Of a stretch of DNA of 64,000 nucleotides, positions 46,681 through 55,462 are shown one piece after another. The notes under the pieces were generated by a model. That model saw nothing but the letters and a program-made list of their open reading frames with translations, did not search any database and had not been told where the DNA came from. The translations under genes were made by a program, and so were the position numbers. Source of the stretch: Methylosinus sp. Sm6 (GTDB lineage Bacteria > Pseudomonadota > Alphaproteobacteria > Rhizobiales > Beijerinckiaceae); the NCBI RefSeq assembly GCF_019802345.1, contig NZ_JAINDZ010000004.1, forward strand, positions 1 to 64,000. Direction: 5' to 3'. How positions within the stretch are numbered: the stretch's first letter is position 1; every line of letters starts with the position of its first letter.

Positions 46681-47075
46681 TGGCTTTGCCCCGTCATGCG
46701 TCGATCGGCCTGAAAGCGTTCGTTCGACGCCGCCCAGACCTCCTCGAGCTTTTCCACCACGATCCCCTTCGGCCCGCAGGCCTGCGAGATCGCCTCCATC
46801 GTCGCCAGCAACACCATTGTGAAAGACCCGGGGTTGATCACCGCGAGGCGATAGCCGAGGAAGGCCCCTTCGTCGGGCTCGGTCGTCAGTCCGAAGCCTT
46901 CCCCTTTCACCTCCCGCCACAAGGCTTCGCCAGCCAGCAGAAACAGCGGCAGCAATCCGTCCGCCGCGACCGCGCAATCGAAAGGGATGGTCACGCCATG
47001 AAACAGCACCGGCTGTCCGCCCTTCCGCAGAAGGTTTTCGAGCACCGCCTCGACATCCTCTATGTCCAGGATCAT
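46677..47075 (-). CDS. Unknown protein of the transfer operon (TraL position)
   Basis: 132 residues starting MILDIEDVEAVLENLLRKGG, with FHGVTIPFDCAVAADGLLPL and a helix-rich end KGIVVEKLEEVWAASNERF. AGGAGG precedes the ATG at 47073-47075, which overlaps the icmT stop. In R64 the gene after traK is traL, also of unknown function; I cannot tell whether they are related. Confidence 0.7.
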   Translation of the reverse strand: MILDIEDVEAVLENLLRKGGQPVLFHGVTIPFDCAVAADGLLPLFLLAGEALWREVKGEGFGLTTEPDEGAFLGYRLAVINPGSFTMVLLATMEAISQACGPKGIVVEKLEEVWAASNERFQADRRMTGQSQ

Positions 47076-47320
47076 GCCGCCCTCCTGCGCTTCCAGGTCG
47101 GGACAGCGGTTCGGATCGGCCCGATCAGCATGCGCCGCAGGAGCCGCAAGACCGAGGACACGGTCAGCCCCGCCCAGCTGACGACGATGAAGAAGGTCAC
47201 GCCGCCGATCGCTATGTAGAAAGTGAGCCAGCTCCAATAGACGACGAAGACCAGCAGGGGCAGGCAGGCGCGCCCGTCCAGAAGCAAGATCCGTGTCGGC
47301 AGAGCGGTGCTTCGCCACAT
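47072..47320 (-). CDS. icmT: IcmT/TraK small membrane protein
   Basis: 82 residues: MWRSTALPTRILLLDGRACL then PLLVFVVYWSWLTFYIAIGG and a second helix, and the end VLRLLRRMLIGPIRTAVPTW. This is the IcmT pattern (about 86 residues in Legionella). GGAGGAGG lies before the ATG, which overlaps the dotB stop (ATGA at 47317-47320). Required for I-type channel function in known systems. Confidence 0.87.
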   Translation of the reverse strand: MWRSTALPTRILLLDGRACLPLLVFVVYWSWLTFYIAIGGVTFFIVVSWAGLTVSSVLRLLRRMLIGPIRTAVPTWKRRRAA

Positions 47321-48453
47321 CAGCCCTCCTCCCTCAATTCGTACGCCGCCGTCTCCTCGCTGATGCGGCCATCCTGCAGCGCCTTGTCGATCGCCTGTGC
47401 GAACGACTGCCCCTGATCCTCGATGGCGCCGCGCGTCAGGCCCGGCCATTGCGCCGGGTCTGTCTCCAGAAAGCGATTGCGGAGCTTGCGATCGAACGCC
47501 AGGAACTCCCGCAACGCCGTGCGCTTGCCGTCCAGGGACGGCGTCAGCCTCTGGTTGACGACGAGCCGAAGCGACTGCGCCACCGCGCCGATCAAATTCT
47601 CGCGCTCGGCCAAGGGGCAGAGGCTCGCGATGCGCTGCATCGTCAGCGCGACGTCATTGGCATGGATCGTCGTCGTCAGCGTGTGTCCAGAGATCGCCGC
47701 CTGAATGGCTGCGCTCATCGTCGCAGTCTCGCGGCACTCGCCGACGATAATGTCGGTCGGCTCGCGTCGCATGCAGCCGCGAATGAATTCCTCGAAGGTC
47801 GGCAGATCGCGCGGGATCTCGCTCTGATTGATCGTCGAGCTGGGGCTCTTGACGCGATCGAGCAGAAACTCGACTGGGGCGGCGCCTTCGACGATGTCGT
47901 AATGCCCGTTCGGGTCGAGCAGCTTGGCGATGGTCATGCCGGCGATCAGCGTGGATTTTCCTGATCCCGTCCCGCCCGACACGATCACCATGCCGTTTCG
48001 CGGACGGAACGCCTCCATGATCCCCGGCTCGACGAGCTGCTCCTCCAGCGATGGCGGCAATCCGGGGATTGGACGCAGCACCACATTGACGCCGAGCCGA
48101 CGGCTGCTGCGCGTCGATGTGACATTGAGACGGTAGCGAAGCCGCTCGGTGCGGCTCACGGCGATCTCATAGGTCGTGTCGAGCGCGGCGCAGCCCTGCA
48201 GACGCGCCATGCCGTCGGCGCCATAGAGGTGATTGACGATCTGCGCGATCTCGGCCTCGTCCAGCGTCGTGTCGCCGATCTTGCGATTGCGGCCGTAGAT
48301 CCTCAGCCAAGGACAATGCCCCGTCTGAAACGAGACGCGCGACGCCCCCGAGCGATAGGCCCAGGTCAGGAGAGAATCCAAGCCGGGCGCGCTCTTTCGC
48401 GGGTCCGTCACCCAGGAAAGATCGGCCCTATCCCAAGGTTCGTCGACCACCAT
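47320..48453 (-). CDS. dotB: DotB/TraJ secretion ATPase
   Basis: Hexameric PilT/VirB11-class ATPase that energises the channel. From the ATG at 48451 it has 377 residues, exactly the Legionella DotB length. Walker A GGTGSGKST is at 160-168; the Asp box VEGAAPVEFLLDRV, Walker B TDIIVGECRETATMSAAIQA and the His box GHTLTTTIHAND follow. AGGAG precedes the start closely. Sits between dotC and icmT, as traJ lies between traI and traK in R64. Confidence 0.94.
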   Translation of the reverse strand: MVVDEPWDRADLSWVTDPRKSAPGLDSLLTWAYRSGASRVSFQTGHCPWLRIYGRNRKIGDTTLDEAEIAQIVNHLYGADGMARLQGCAALDTTYEIAVSRTERLRYRLNVTSTRSSRRLGVNVVLRPIPGLPPSLEEQLVEPGIMEAFRPRNGMVIVSGGTGSGKSTLIAGMTIAKLLDPNGHYDIVEGAAPVEFLLDRVKSPSSTINQSEIPRDLPTFEEFIRGCMRREPTDIIVGECRETATMSAAIQAAISGHTLTTTIHANDVALTMQRIASLCPLAERENLIGAVAQSLRLVVNQRLTPSLDGKRTALREFLAFDRKLRNRFLETDPAQWPGLTRGAIEDQGQSFAQAIDKALQDGRISEETAAYELREEG

Positions 48454-48491
48454 TTTCTCCTGCGTCGGACGTTCACGAGTCCGCTCGGGGA

Positions 48492-49487
48492 TTACTTCGG
48501 GCAGGGCCCGCGGCGCTTGGGCGCCCAGCGGCGCGTGTCGGCTCGCAGGCCGGGCTGATCGGTGATCCGGACGATTCGATCGCCGGCGCGCAGCTCGTCG
48601 CGCCCCCCGTTGACGACACTGTTTTGGAAGGCGACCTTTGGATGCTCGACGAGACCCGCGCGCAGCAGCACCCGGAACCGCGCCATGCCGACGATGTCGC
48701 GCTGCAAGCGGCCGAGGTCGGAGAGAAAAATCTCCACCGCCTGCTTCTCGCCCTGCGTCCACCCTTCGGCGACCCATTTGTTCCAATAGGCGGCCTCCTG
48801 CTCGGTGCGCGGAAGCACGGCGTCATGCGGCCGCGTCGCGGCTTTCCAATTTCGCACCAGATAGGCCCGCCAATTCGGCGGGGCGGAGGCGAGCTGCGCT
48901 TCGCGCGTGATCTGATAGACGCAGTCCGTCTCTCGGGCGACCTGCGCATTGTCGCCGAGCGCGAAGGCGAGCTGTCCCTGGGTTACGACGGGCGGGCGCA
49001 GCAGGGTTCGGCCGCCGCCGAGCGGCAGCACCACGGCGCTGAAGTCATAGCTCCTGTCGAGCGTCGGCTCATAGCGGCGCAGCATGTCGTTGATCGCGAA
49101 GGACCGCGCCGCTAGCCCGCCTTGCGCGCCGAAGCTCAGCGCCGCCTGATACAGCGTTTCCTCTCGCCCCGGCTCCAGTCCGACCCCGGGATCGCCGCGC
49201 CCGGCGCGCACCGCCTGCAGCGCCTCGAGCGACGGCGGGCGTTCGCTTCCGACGACCGCCGGCTCCTGCGCCGCTCCGGTGATCGGCTTGTTCAGCGGAC
49301 TGCCGAGACCATGCGCCGCCGCGTCGATCTCTTCGGGGGACGGAGCCGGAGGGACCGGATAGACCTTGATCCCGCCATCGGCGGCGAAGGCGGACGGAGC
49401 CAGGAAGGTCGAGGCCAGGAGAGACGACGCCGACAGAGACGAGGCCAGCAATGTCGGGACGAGCCTACGGAGCGCGAGCTTAGACAT
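48492..49487 (-). CDS. dotC: DotC/TraI outer-membrane core protein
   Basis: 331 residues. A signal peptide (LASSLSASSLLASTFLAPSA) precedes the conserved DotC body: LSFGAQGGLAARSFAINDML, YDFSAVVLPL, RETDCVYQITREAQLASAPP and NWRAYLVRNW. Unlike Legionella DotC no clear lipobox Cys is seen at the cleavage site, so it may not be lipidated. It overlaps dotD by eight bases. Confidence 0.9.
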   Translation of the reverse strand: MSKLALRRLVPTLLASSLSASSLLASTFLAPSAFAADGGIKVYPVPPAPSPEEIDAAAHGLGSPLNKPITGAAQEPAVVGSERPPSLEALQAVRAGRGDPGVGLEPGREETLYQAALSFGAQGGLAARSFAINDMLRRYEPTLDRSYDFSAVVLPLGGGRTLLRPPVVTQGQLAFALGDNAQVARETDCVYQITREAQLASAPPNWRAYLVRNWKAATRPHDAVLPRTEQEAAYWNKWVAEGWTQGEKQAVEIFLSDLGRLQRDIVGMARFRVLLRAGLVEHPKVAFQNSVVNGGRDELRAGDRIVRITDQPGLRADTRRWAPKRRGPCPK

Positions 49488-49947
49488 GATAGATCACCTC
49501 GATGCGATGATGCTGCGCATCGACCTGCACGGTCGCGCGGTCGCCCGCGGCGCTGCCGATGGCCTGGAAAATCTCGTAGACGCGGCGCGGGCCCGATTTG
49601 ATGCCGATCGACACCGTTTGGAGGTTGAAGGCGGAGTCGACGACGACATCGTATCCGACCTCGCCGGCGAGCTTTTCCACCGCCCCCTCGAGCGGCCCTT
49701 CCCATTCGAAGGCGACGATCTTTTGGAGCTCGGCGGGCACGACGGCCGGACCCTGACGCGGCGCCGGACGTATCCGACCGAGTTCGTTCATCTCCTTGTC
49801 GACATGGTCGACGCTTCGTCGAAGGGCGATCTCCGCATTCGGCATGCCCGCGACATCGACCGTCGCCGGAACATCATGCGCGCAGCCGCCCAGAATGCTC
49901 GACGCCAATAGTAAGACGAGACCGCGACATGGACGGTTGGCGCTCAT
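49480..49947 (-). CDS. dotD: DotD/TraH lipoprotein
   Basis: 155 residues. Lipoprotein signal LVLLLASSILGGC, then a linker and the DotD fold segment KIVAFEWEGPLEGAVEKLAG with VGYDVVVDSAFNLQTVSIGI. DotD seats the outer-membrane ring with DotC and DotH. The ATG at 49945-49947 follows GGAG by eight bases. Confidence 0.88.
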   Translation of the reverse strand: MSANRPCRGLVLLLASSILGGCAHDVPATVDVAGMPNAEIALRRSVDHVDKEMNELGRIRPAPRQGPAVVPAELQKIVAFEWEGPLEGAVEKLAGEVGYDVVVDSAFNLQTVSIGIKSGPRRVYEIFQAIGSAAGDRATVQVDAQHHRIEVIYHV

Positions 49948-49973
49948 ATGATCTGCTCCGTATTTTTGCGCGA

Positions 49974-50189
49974 TCACGCTATTCGGCGTCGGCGCGAATG
50001 ACGATGAAGTCTCGGCCGCTTGTCGCGACCTTTGATGAGACGCCGCAGCTCGGCCTCTTCGGCGATCGCGACCGATTCGGCGTTATCGAGCTCGAAGGCG
50101 CCGCGATGCTCCATTCGAGCGACGTCGCGCGTCCCCGAGCCGAACATGACGACGCCGCTCGGACGAAGCTGGATACGAAAGCTGGGCAT
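49974..50189 (-). CDS. Small hypothetical protein upstream of dotD
   Basis: 71 residues beginning MPSFRIQLRPSGVVMFGSGT, with a basic tail KRPRLHRHSRRRRIA. GAGGGA precedes the ATG at 50187-50189. It ends 27 bases before dotD and is probably the first gene of the dotD-to-PLD operon. No family recognised. Confidence 0.5.
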   Translation of the reverse strand: MPSFRIQLRPSGVVMFGSGTRDVARMEHRGAFELDNAESVAIAEEAELRRLIKGRDKRPRLHRHSRRRRIA

Positions 50190-50547
50190 GGCATTCCCTC
50201 TCGAAGGGCGATTCGATCCCCTTCGACGATGCTGATGCGACAGTGCGCGAATGCCAAACACCGCGTCGACAGGAAACGGCCGCCTGCGTGCGGCCAACTC
50301 GCTGGGGAGGAAGAATTCTCTTTCAGGGTCGCGAGAGAACGCGCGCGGATTTTCCGCGGCGACTTTCCCGCCCGGCTTCAAAGCGATGTTGGCGACGGGT
50401 CGGGTCTCGGGTTAAATTTTCGCTCTCGACCGAAAGCAGCCATTGGTTACCAAGTCAGTCCGCCGACCGCATGTGAACATGCCCCTTTAGGCGACGGGCA
50501 GTCGAATTCGGCTCCTCGGATTCGTTTGTCGTCGTACCGGGCATTCG
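50190..50547. other. Non-coding stretch, likely promoter of the dotD operon
   Basis: About 360 bases without a convincing gene between two same-strand genes. It is somewhat less GC-rich around 50410-50470. I cannot define -10/-35 boxes with confidence. Confidence 0.4.
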
Positions 50548-50829
50548 CTACAGGCGAAGATGGCGCCGCAGGGCCGGATTGCGACGCAATATGTCAGCGA
50601 GCCAAGGAACAGCGGCTTCGGCAGCCTCATATGCCGCCATTGATGAGGCATAGGTCGACCCCGAATAATAGCCGAGCGGTGTCCACTCGCCAGCGTCCTC
50701 GACATCTCGCCGAAATTCCTCAAATCCAAAAGTGCCATCAGGCCGATAAAAAACATCGACGCACTTCCCGTGTTCGTCGTCCTCAACGCTCGCGAACACC
50801 ACCCACGACGTGTCGATTCTTTTGGACAT
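50548..50829 (-). CDS. Small conserved hypothetical protein
   Basis: 93 residues: MSKRIDTSWVVFASVEDDEH, DVFYRPDGTFGFEEFRRDVE and a helical end AAVPWLADILRRNPALRRHL. The first half suggests a small beta-sheet fold. AGGTAGG precedes the ATG. It lies 78 bases after dotO; no link to transfer is known. Confidence 0.65.
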   Translation of the reverse strand: MSKRIDTSWVVFASVEDDEHGKCVDVFYRPDGTFGFEEFRRDVEDAGEWTPLGYYSGSTYASSMAAYEAAEAAVPWLADILRRNPALRRHLRL

Positions 50830-50906
50830 GGACCGAACCTACCTTCAAGCGTGACCGGAAGCTAACGGCGATAGCCGCTCGAACCGGTAAAGTCTCACCG
50901 AAAAGC

Positions 50907-53900
50907 CTACTGCGCCGCGACGACCGAGAGTTCGGAGCCGCCGCCTTCATATCGCAGCTTCGCGCCGATCCCTCGCGCATCGGCCAGCTCGTTCGCCAAT
51001 TCGTCGACGACGCCGGTCTCTGCACGCGCGTCGAGCTCGCCGCGTCGCATGCGCTTGGCCTTGCGTTCCTCGATCTCCTTTTCCGCCGATCCGCCGGGGA
51101 ATATCCTCGCGAGACGCCGCAGCGCCTCCCGAAACCCGATGCGGTCATAGAGACGATTGCGCAGGGCTCGGTCGCCAGGGGTCGTGGACAGCGCCCACAG
51201 CTCGATCGGACCGAGCGTGTTGACGAGCATCTGCTCATATTTGGCGTTGTCCGCATGCAGCACCACCAGGAACGGCGCCCCGGCCGGACCCGGCCCATGG
51301 AGACGGTGGCGAACGATGTCGGCGCTCGCTTCGGAGAGATTGAAGCGCTGCACGATCTCTTCGGCTTCCACATCATCGCCGGCCCGCAGCACGAAGCGGC
51401 CCGTCGATTGACTGACGATCGCGTCGCCCATGTCGCTCAGGCGTTGACTGGCGAAGCCGAGCTGAACATTGTGCTTGGGGCCTTCGCGTACATCGAACTC
51501 GGCCTGCGCGCGCACCTGCGGACTACCCTGGGTGCGATGCCACTCGTCATAGTCGAGCCGCTTCACCGATTCATAGATTTCCTGAAAGCGCGGCTGATGG
51601 AAGCCGCGCGCCTCTTCCGGCACGAAAGGCAGATAGTCGGGCTTCAGGAAGAAGTTGCGCCCGATGATGTGGCGCGCCAGCATATACATCATCTCGGTCT
51701 GGCGGTTGGCTGCCGCCGAGCCGGTCGGCGCGACTTCCGCAAGATCCATGACGATGATCCGCGCGGCGCCGAAATCCAGCCGCGTCGGACTGTTCAATGT
51801 CGGAAACTTTCGGATGACGTCATAGATGTAGCGTTCGAAGAGGTCCGAGGCCTGCTCCGCCGTCATGACGATGGTGAGCTTGCCGAACATGTCCTTGACC
51901 TGGTCGGTGCGCGCGGCTCCGACCAAATCCTGCAACAGTGGGACGGCATGCCGCTGCGCCACTTCCGCGAGACGATAATCTCCAACCCCGCACAGCGCTT
52001 TCACCACGTCTCGCCAATGCGGCTCGTCGTGGTGAAGATCGATGCCGTGGCGCTCGATCGCCGCATCGATAAGAGGCTCGACGCCGCGACGATAGCGCTT
52101 GGGCGACGCCCCCGGAACATCGGTGCAGAGCCGATAGGCTTCGTCGATCACGATGCCGATCATCTGATTCATGCCTTCGAATGGCGTGCTCTGGTCGGGC
52201 GGCAGCGTGATCAGCGCCAGAAAATTCTGCAGGAAGGCTTTTTCGAGCGGCAGCGGATATTCGCAGCCGACCTGCAGGTCGAAGACGTTGAACTCGAAGC
52301 CCGGCGCGAATTGCATGCGCGTGTAGATCGCCTCGTGCCGGCGCTGTGGCCCGAGGGCTTCTTGAATGAGAAGCACGAAGCCTTCGGCCGAATCCCCGAT
52401 ATCGACCTTGCCGATGAGAGGCAGCTTCGCGCCGATCGCCCCGAGCGCGACGGAGCTGAGGCAGAGGCCGAGATTGATCGTATTGGCCAGAACCGATTTT
52501 CCCGAACGTGGCGGCGCGACGAATGTGTCGAGGACCTGCGGGCGTTTCGAGCCGCCGGAGGGGTCATAGGGCCACATCGCCCCATTCGGCTGGCGGAACA
52601 GCACGCTGCCTCGGTCCCAGGGGGACGCCGTTCGTCCCCAAGGCAGCATCGCCAGAACGTCGCCGATCAACGCCACCGACGGCGGCGCGGTCGAGGCCAG
52701 CGCCAGTCCCGGCACGCTGCTCATGACGCCTTCGAGCGGATCGCCGATGACGGTCGTGCCCCGGCAATTGCCCCAGGCCTCGAGGCGCTGCTTGAGCGTT
52801 GACAGTCGTAGCCGCAGCTTGCCCACTTCTCCGAACGGCGCCCAAGTCGCGAAGGACGCCCGCAGGCGAACGGCGATATGGTTGTTGTTTTCGCGTTCAC
52901 GCTTCAAAAGCTCGAAGGCGCGGGTGATGTCCCGGTTGCCGGGGAACATCCACAAGAACTGCGCGCCGGCGTTTTTCAACAGCATGTCGGAATTGCCGCC
53001 GCCCTCGATCACGAAGGATACGCGCCATGGGATTCGGTCATGTCCGAGACGCGACGACAGCTCGACGAAGGGCCGGGGATCCTCCGGCCCCATTGTCATA
53101 TCGACGCAGCCGTAATCATAGAGGCCGATTTCCACGCGTTGCCCGTCATGAACGACGGCGTCGGAGTCGAAGAAGAGATCGCGGATCGCCGGCCACATCA
53201 GCGTCTCCAGGATCGGAAGGTCATCCGGCTCGTCCGGCCAACGCGGGCGAAATGCGTCTCCAACCAAGGTCGGACGCCAGGCCGATCCTACAGTCTCGCG
53301 ATACATGGCCTCGCGGGCGACCGAGAGAGCGTCATGCGCCGAGATCTCCGTCGCGGCGACATCGAGCCCTTTGAGCGAGGACATGACGCGCGAGACGAAG
53401 CCGGTGTGACGCGCCGCCATGACGTCGCTGCGCAGATAGAACTTCTGAGCGTCGCCGATGTTCGGGCATTTCTTGGCGCGCGCCGCCTGCTCCTCCTTCA
53501 TCTGCTTGCGCTCTTCCTTGGTGAGCGTCGTCGCGCGGGTCCACAAGATGAAATACGCCGCCTCCCAGCGCATCATGCCGGCCCAGAGCTTTTTGCGCTC
53601 CTCGAAGATATCGCCCAGCTCCAGTCCGATCTCCCTGGCGATCTCCCGGCAGGCCGACATATTGACGCGCTCGATCTCGACCGCCGCGAGATCGGGATCG
53701 GAGGCGTACCATCCGACGATCGCATGTCCCTTGTTCTCCAGCGTTCCCGAAATGTCGACGCGCATGGCGTTGGCCAAGCGATCGATGTCGGCCCGCGTCG
53801 ACATTCGGCGCATCCCGCCGAGACGAAGAAAGCTCACATAGTCGCCGTGCTTGGTGACGAGCGCGTCGCCGTGAGAAGATTCGATATCGCAAAAGCTCGC

Positions 53901-53960
53901 GAGCGGCTGCTTAGCCATCAGCGACACCGCGGCGAGCCCGCGAGAAATCCAATGGAGCAT
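50907..53960 (-). CDS. dotO: DotO/IcmB/TraU ATPase
   Basis: VirB4-class ATPase of the I-type channel, 1017 residues, the normal DotO/IcmB size. Walker A VAPPRSGKSVLANT has its Lys at residue 488; IIVMDLAEVAPTGSAAANRQ includes the Walker B-like strand; FVPEEARGFHQPRFQEIYE and the C-terminal FRLYDRIGF-type region complete it. It follows dotN with a 3-base gap. Together with DotB it provides energy at the cytoplasmic side. Confidence 0.93.
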   Translation of the reverse strand: MLHWISRGLAAVSLMAKQPLASFCDIESSHGDALVTKHGDYVSFLRLGGMRRMSTRADIDRLANAMRVDISGTLENKGHAIVGWYASDPDLAAVEIERVNMSACREIAREIGLELGDIFEERKKLWAGMMRWEAAYFILWTRATTLTKEERKQMKEEQAARAKKCPNIGDAQKFYLRSDVMAARHTGFVSRVMSSLKGLDVAATEISAHDALSVAREAMYRETVGSAWRPTLVGDAFRPRWPDEPDDLPILETLMWPAIRDLFFDSDAVVHDGQRVEIGLYDYGCVDMTMGPEDPRPFVELSSRLGHDRIPWRVSFVIEGGGNSDMLLKNAGAQFLWMFPGNRDITRAFELLKRERENNNHIAVRLRASFATWAPFGEVGKLRLRLSTLKQRLEAWGNCRGTTVIGDPLEGVMSSVPGLALASTAPPSVALIGDVLAMLPWGRTASPWDRGSVLFRQPNGAMWPYDPSGGSKRPQVLDTFVAPPRSGKSVLANTINLGLCLSSVALGAIGAKLPLIGKVDIGDSAEGFVLLIQEALGPQRRHEAIYTRMQFAPGFEFNVFDLQVGCEYPLPLEKAFLQNFLALITLPPDQSTPFEGMNQMIGIVIDEAYRLCTDVPGASPKRYRRGVEPLIDAAIERHGIDLHHDEPHWRDVVKALCGVGDYRLAEVAQRHAVPLLQDLVGAARTDQVKDMFGKLTIVMTAEQASDLFERYIYDVIRKFPTLNSPTRLDFGAARIIVMDLAEVAPTGSAAANRQTEMMYMLARHIIGRNFFLKPDYLPFVPEEARGFHQPRFQEIYESVKRLDYDEWHRTQGSPQVRAQAEFDVREGPKHNVQLGFASQRLSDMGDAIVSQSTGRFVLRAGDDVEAEEIVQRFNLSEASADIVRHRLHGPGPAGAPFLVVLHADNAKYEQMLVNTLGPIELWALSTTPGDRALRNRLYDRIGFREALRRLARIFPGGSAEKEIEERKAKRMRRGELDARAETGVVDELANELADARGIGAKLRYEGGGSELSVVAAQ

Positions 53961-53963
53961 CTT

Positions 53964-54617
53964 CTATCTCCTTATCGTCGGGCTGCGGCGCGAGCTGATC
54001 GCGGAGATCGAAGTGAGCCCCTTGTTGGCGAGCAAGCGCGGATAGACATCGCGGCCGTCGACAAAAAATCGTCCGAGCGGCAGCAAGCGAACTCCGCCGA
54101 GCAGCTCGCGACGACGGGCGTAGGAGCTCGGCGAGATAAACGACAGAGCTTGGGCGAGATCGCGTGGCGACGACGTCCCCAGGCGTTGCTTCGCGATCAC
54201 GCTGCGCTCGACGAGAGCGGCATAGGCCGAGCTGGAGGCGAACAGATCTTCGGGACTGTTCGCGGGAGGCGGATCGGGCGACCAAAATACGGGCTTCCCA
54301 TGGGTCGCGGCGATCCGATGGATGCAATGCACGAGCGCGTTGAGCGCGCCTTGCGTGAATTCTGGCGCCCAGATCAGGACCGCCTCGCGATCGATTTCGG
54401 AGCGTTCGAGGTTTTGCGCGAGGTGACAAAGAGCGCAACACGGTTGCTCGTTGGAGAGCGGGTCCATCGGCCATGTGTCCGGCCCTTCTTCCGAACAGCT
54501 CACGATCCCGCATCCACAATGCGGGCAGCGATCGACGAATGTTCTTGCGCGCGGCCCCATCGCTGCGGAAGCGGGCAACATCCTATGGCGCATAGCCGAT
54601 AGTGAGAGGGTGAGCAT
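53964..54617 (-). CDS. dotN: DotN/IcmJ/TraT zinc protein
   Basis: 217 residues. Paired cysteines RCPHCGCGIVSC and PCCALCHLAQNLERSEIDRE form the HNH-like zinc site of IcmJ, followed by LIWAPEFTQGALNALVHCIH, a strong family match. DotN binds the DotL coupling complex in Legionella. The C-terminal half has FLLPLGRFFVDGRD-like content. Several in-frame ATGs exist (54617, 54593, 54581) and none has a good ribosome-binding site, so the start is uncertain. Confidence 0.82.
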   Translation of the reverse strand: MLTLSLSAMRHRMLPASAAMGPRARTFVDRCPHCGCGIVSCSEEGPDTWPMDPLSNEQPCCALCHLAQNLERSEIDREAVLIWAPEFTQGALNALVHCIHRIAATHGKPVFWSPDPPPANSPEDLFASSSAYAALVERSVIAKQRLGTSSPRDLAQALSFISPSSYARRRELLGGVRLLPLGRFFVDGRDVYPRLLANKGLTSISAISSRRSPTIRR

Positions 54618-54645
54618 TGCGGCGCGCCGATCTTAGAGGCTGATG

Positions 54646-54692
54646 GGCCCTCGCCGGCCTTCGGTTCTGCGACCGAACAACCGGCGAGGGCC
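54646..54692 (-). promoter_or_regulatory. Long stem-loop between dotP-like gene and dotN
   Basis: Arms GGCCCTCGCCGG (54646-54657) and CCGGCGAGGGCC (54681-54692) are perfect; inside them TTCGGT and ACCGAA form a second stem. No T-run follows, and dotN starts 29 bases beyond, so it may set relative expression by partial termination or RNA processing. Confidence 0.55.
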
Positions 54693-54750
54693 ATCTTTCT
54701 CCTGCGCCTCCGTTGCGTTACGCCAACGAAGGACAGGAGAGCGCTGGACG

Positions 54751-55155
54751 TCACTGGAAGGTGATGACGCCCGCCTGATCGGTCACTTTCGCGCCCGCGC
54801 CAGTGGTCGTGTAGGAGGCCTTCTGGATCCACGAGCCGCCCGCGACGAACAGGCCGGTCAGCACGAGACCCGTGAGCCCGGCGGCCACCTTTCCGCTCTC
54901 GCGGTTTTCCGGCTGACGCGACTGCCACAGGAACCAGACGCCGGCGACGAACGTCACCAGAGCGGCGACATACATGGCGGTCGAGCCCGCGAAGCCGCCC
55001 GCGGTCGAAAACTCCTTCGCGATGCTCTGCACCTGCGAGCCGAGTGTCTGGCCGGCGGCCTGCGCGTGAGCTTCCGACATTCCGAGCGCGACCATCGCCG
55101 CGATCGTGCAACATGGGAGAGTTATGGATTTGAGTTTGGAAGACGTGAAATGCAA
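54751..55155 (-). CDS. DotP/IcmD/TraR-like small membrane protein
   Basis: 134 residues with a signal peptide ending AHAQ, then AKEFSTAGGFAGSTAMYVAA with two helices (ALVTFVAGVWFLW and GLTGLVLTGLFVAGGSW) separated by a short polar loop. The layout and the place before dotN match IcmD/DotP (TraR). Sequence conservation in this family is low, so the identification leans on context. Confidence 0.7.
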   Translation of the reverse strand: MHFTSSKLKSITLPCCTIAAMVALGMSEAHAQAAGQTLGSQVQSIAKEFSTAGGFAGSTAMYVAALVTFVAGVWFLWQSRQPENRESGKVAAGLTGLVLTGLFVAGGSWIQKASYTTTGAGAKVTDQAGVITFQ

Positions 55156-55427
55156 CGTTCATCTCCTCTGATTGCGAGAGCCGTGACGCCCTCGACCAGA
55201 GGTTCGGATAAGCGCGCGCGAATGTTGACGGCGTTTTTTTTCGGTGCGCGCTATTTTGTTCGCAGCGGATGTGCTTTCTCGCCCAGCGATATTCGTCGGC
55301 AGCGTTTTGCCCGCCTGGGTGTGGCGTTTCGGGTAAATGCCGCACTGAAGCTCGGAGCGCGCAAAGATGACAGCACAGATCACGATGGCGTTTACGCCCC
55401 CATAAGGGCGTGCGTTCCGATCGCCAC
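55156..55427. other. Intergenic region upstream of dotP-like gene
   Basis: Divergent region between the dotP-like gene and the toxin gene. It presumably holds the minus-strand promoter for dotP-dotN-dotO; I see no clear boxes. The stretch 55225-55260 is T-rich. Confidence 0.4.
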
Positions 55428-55456
55428 TTGATAGTAATAGCACCCAGTGCTACACA
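55428..55456 (+). promoter_or_regulatory. higBA promoter with palindromic operator
   Basis: TTGATA (55428-55433) and TACACA (55451-55456) are 17 bases apart. The perfect inverted repeat TAGCAC-CCA-GTGCTA (55438-55452) overlaps the spacer and -10. The transcript would start at or beside the ATG at 55463, with no ribosome-binding site, so translation may be leaderless. Autorepression by the antitoxin is the expected control. Confidence 0.7.
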
Positions 55457-55462
55457 TTGGCC

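Noticed and set aside
49929-52802. 957-codon plus-strand open frame opposite dotO and dotD
   Set aside because: Antisense shadow spanning several real genes on the other strand.
54646-54692. Rho-independent terminator
   Set aside because: No T-run on either strand directly after the stem, and the next gene of the operon begins just beyond; listed as a regulatory stem-loop instead.
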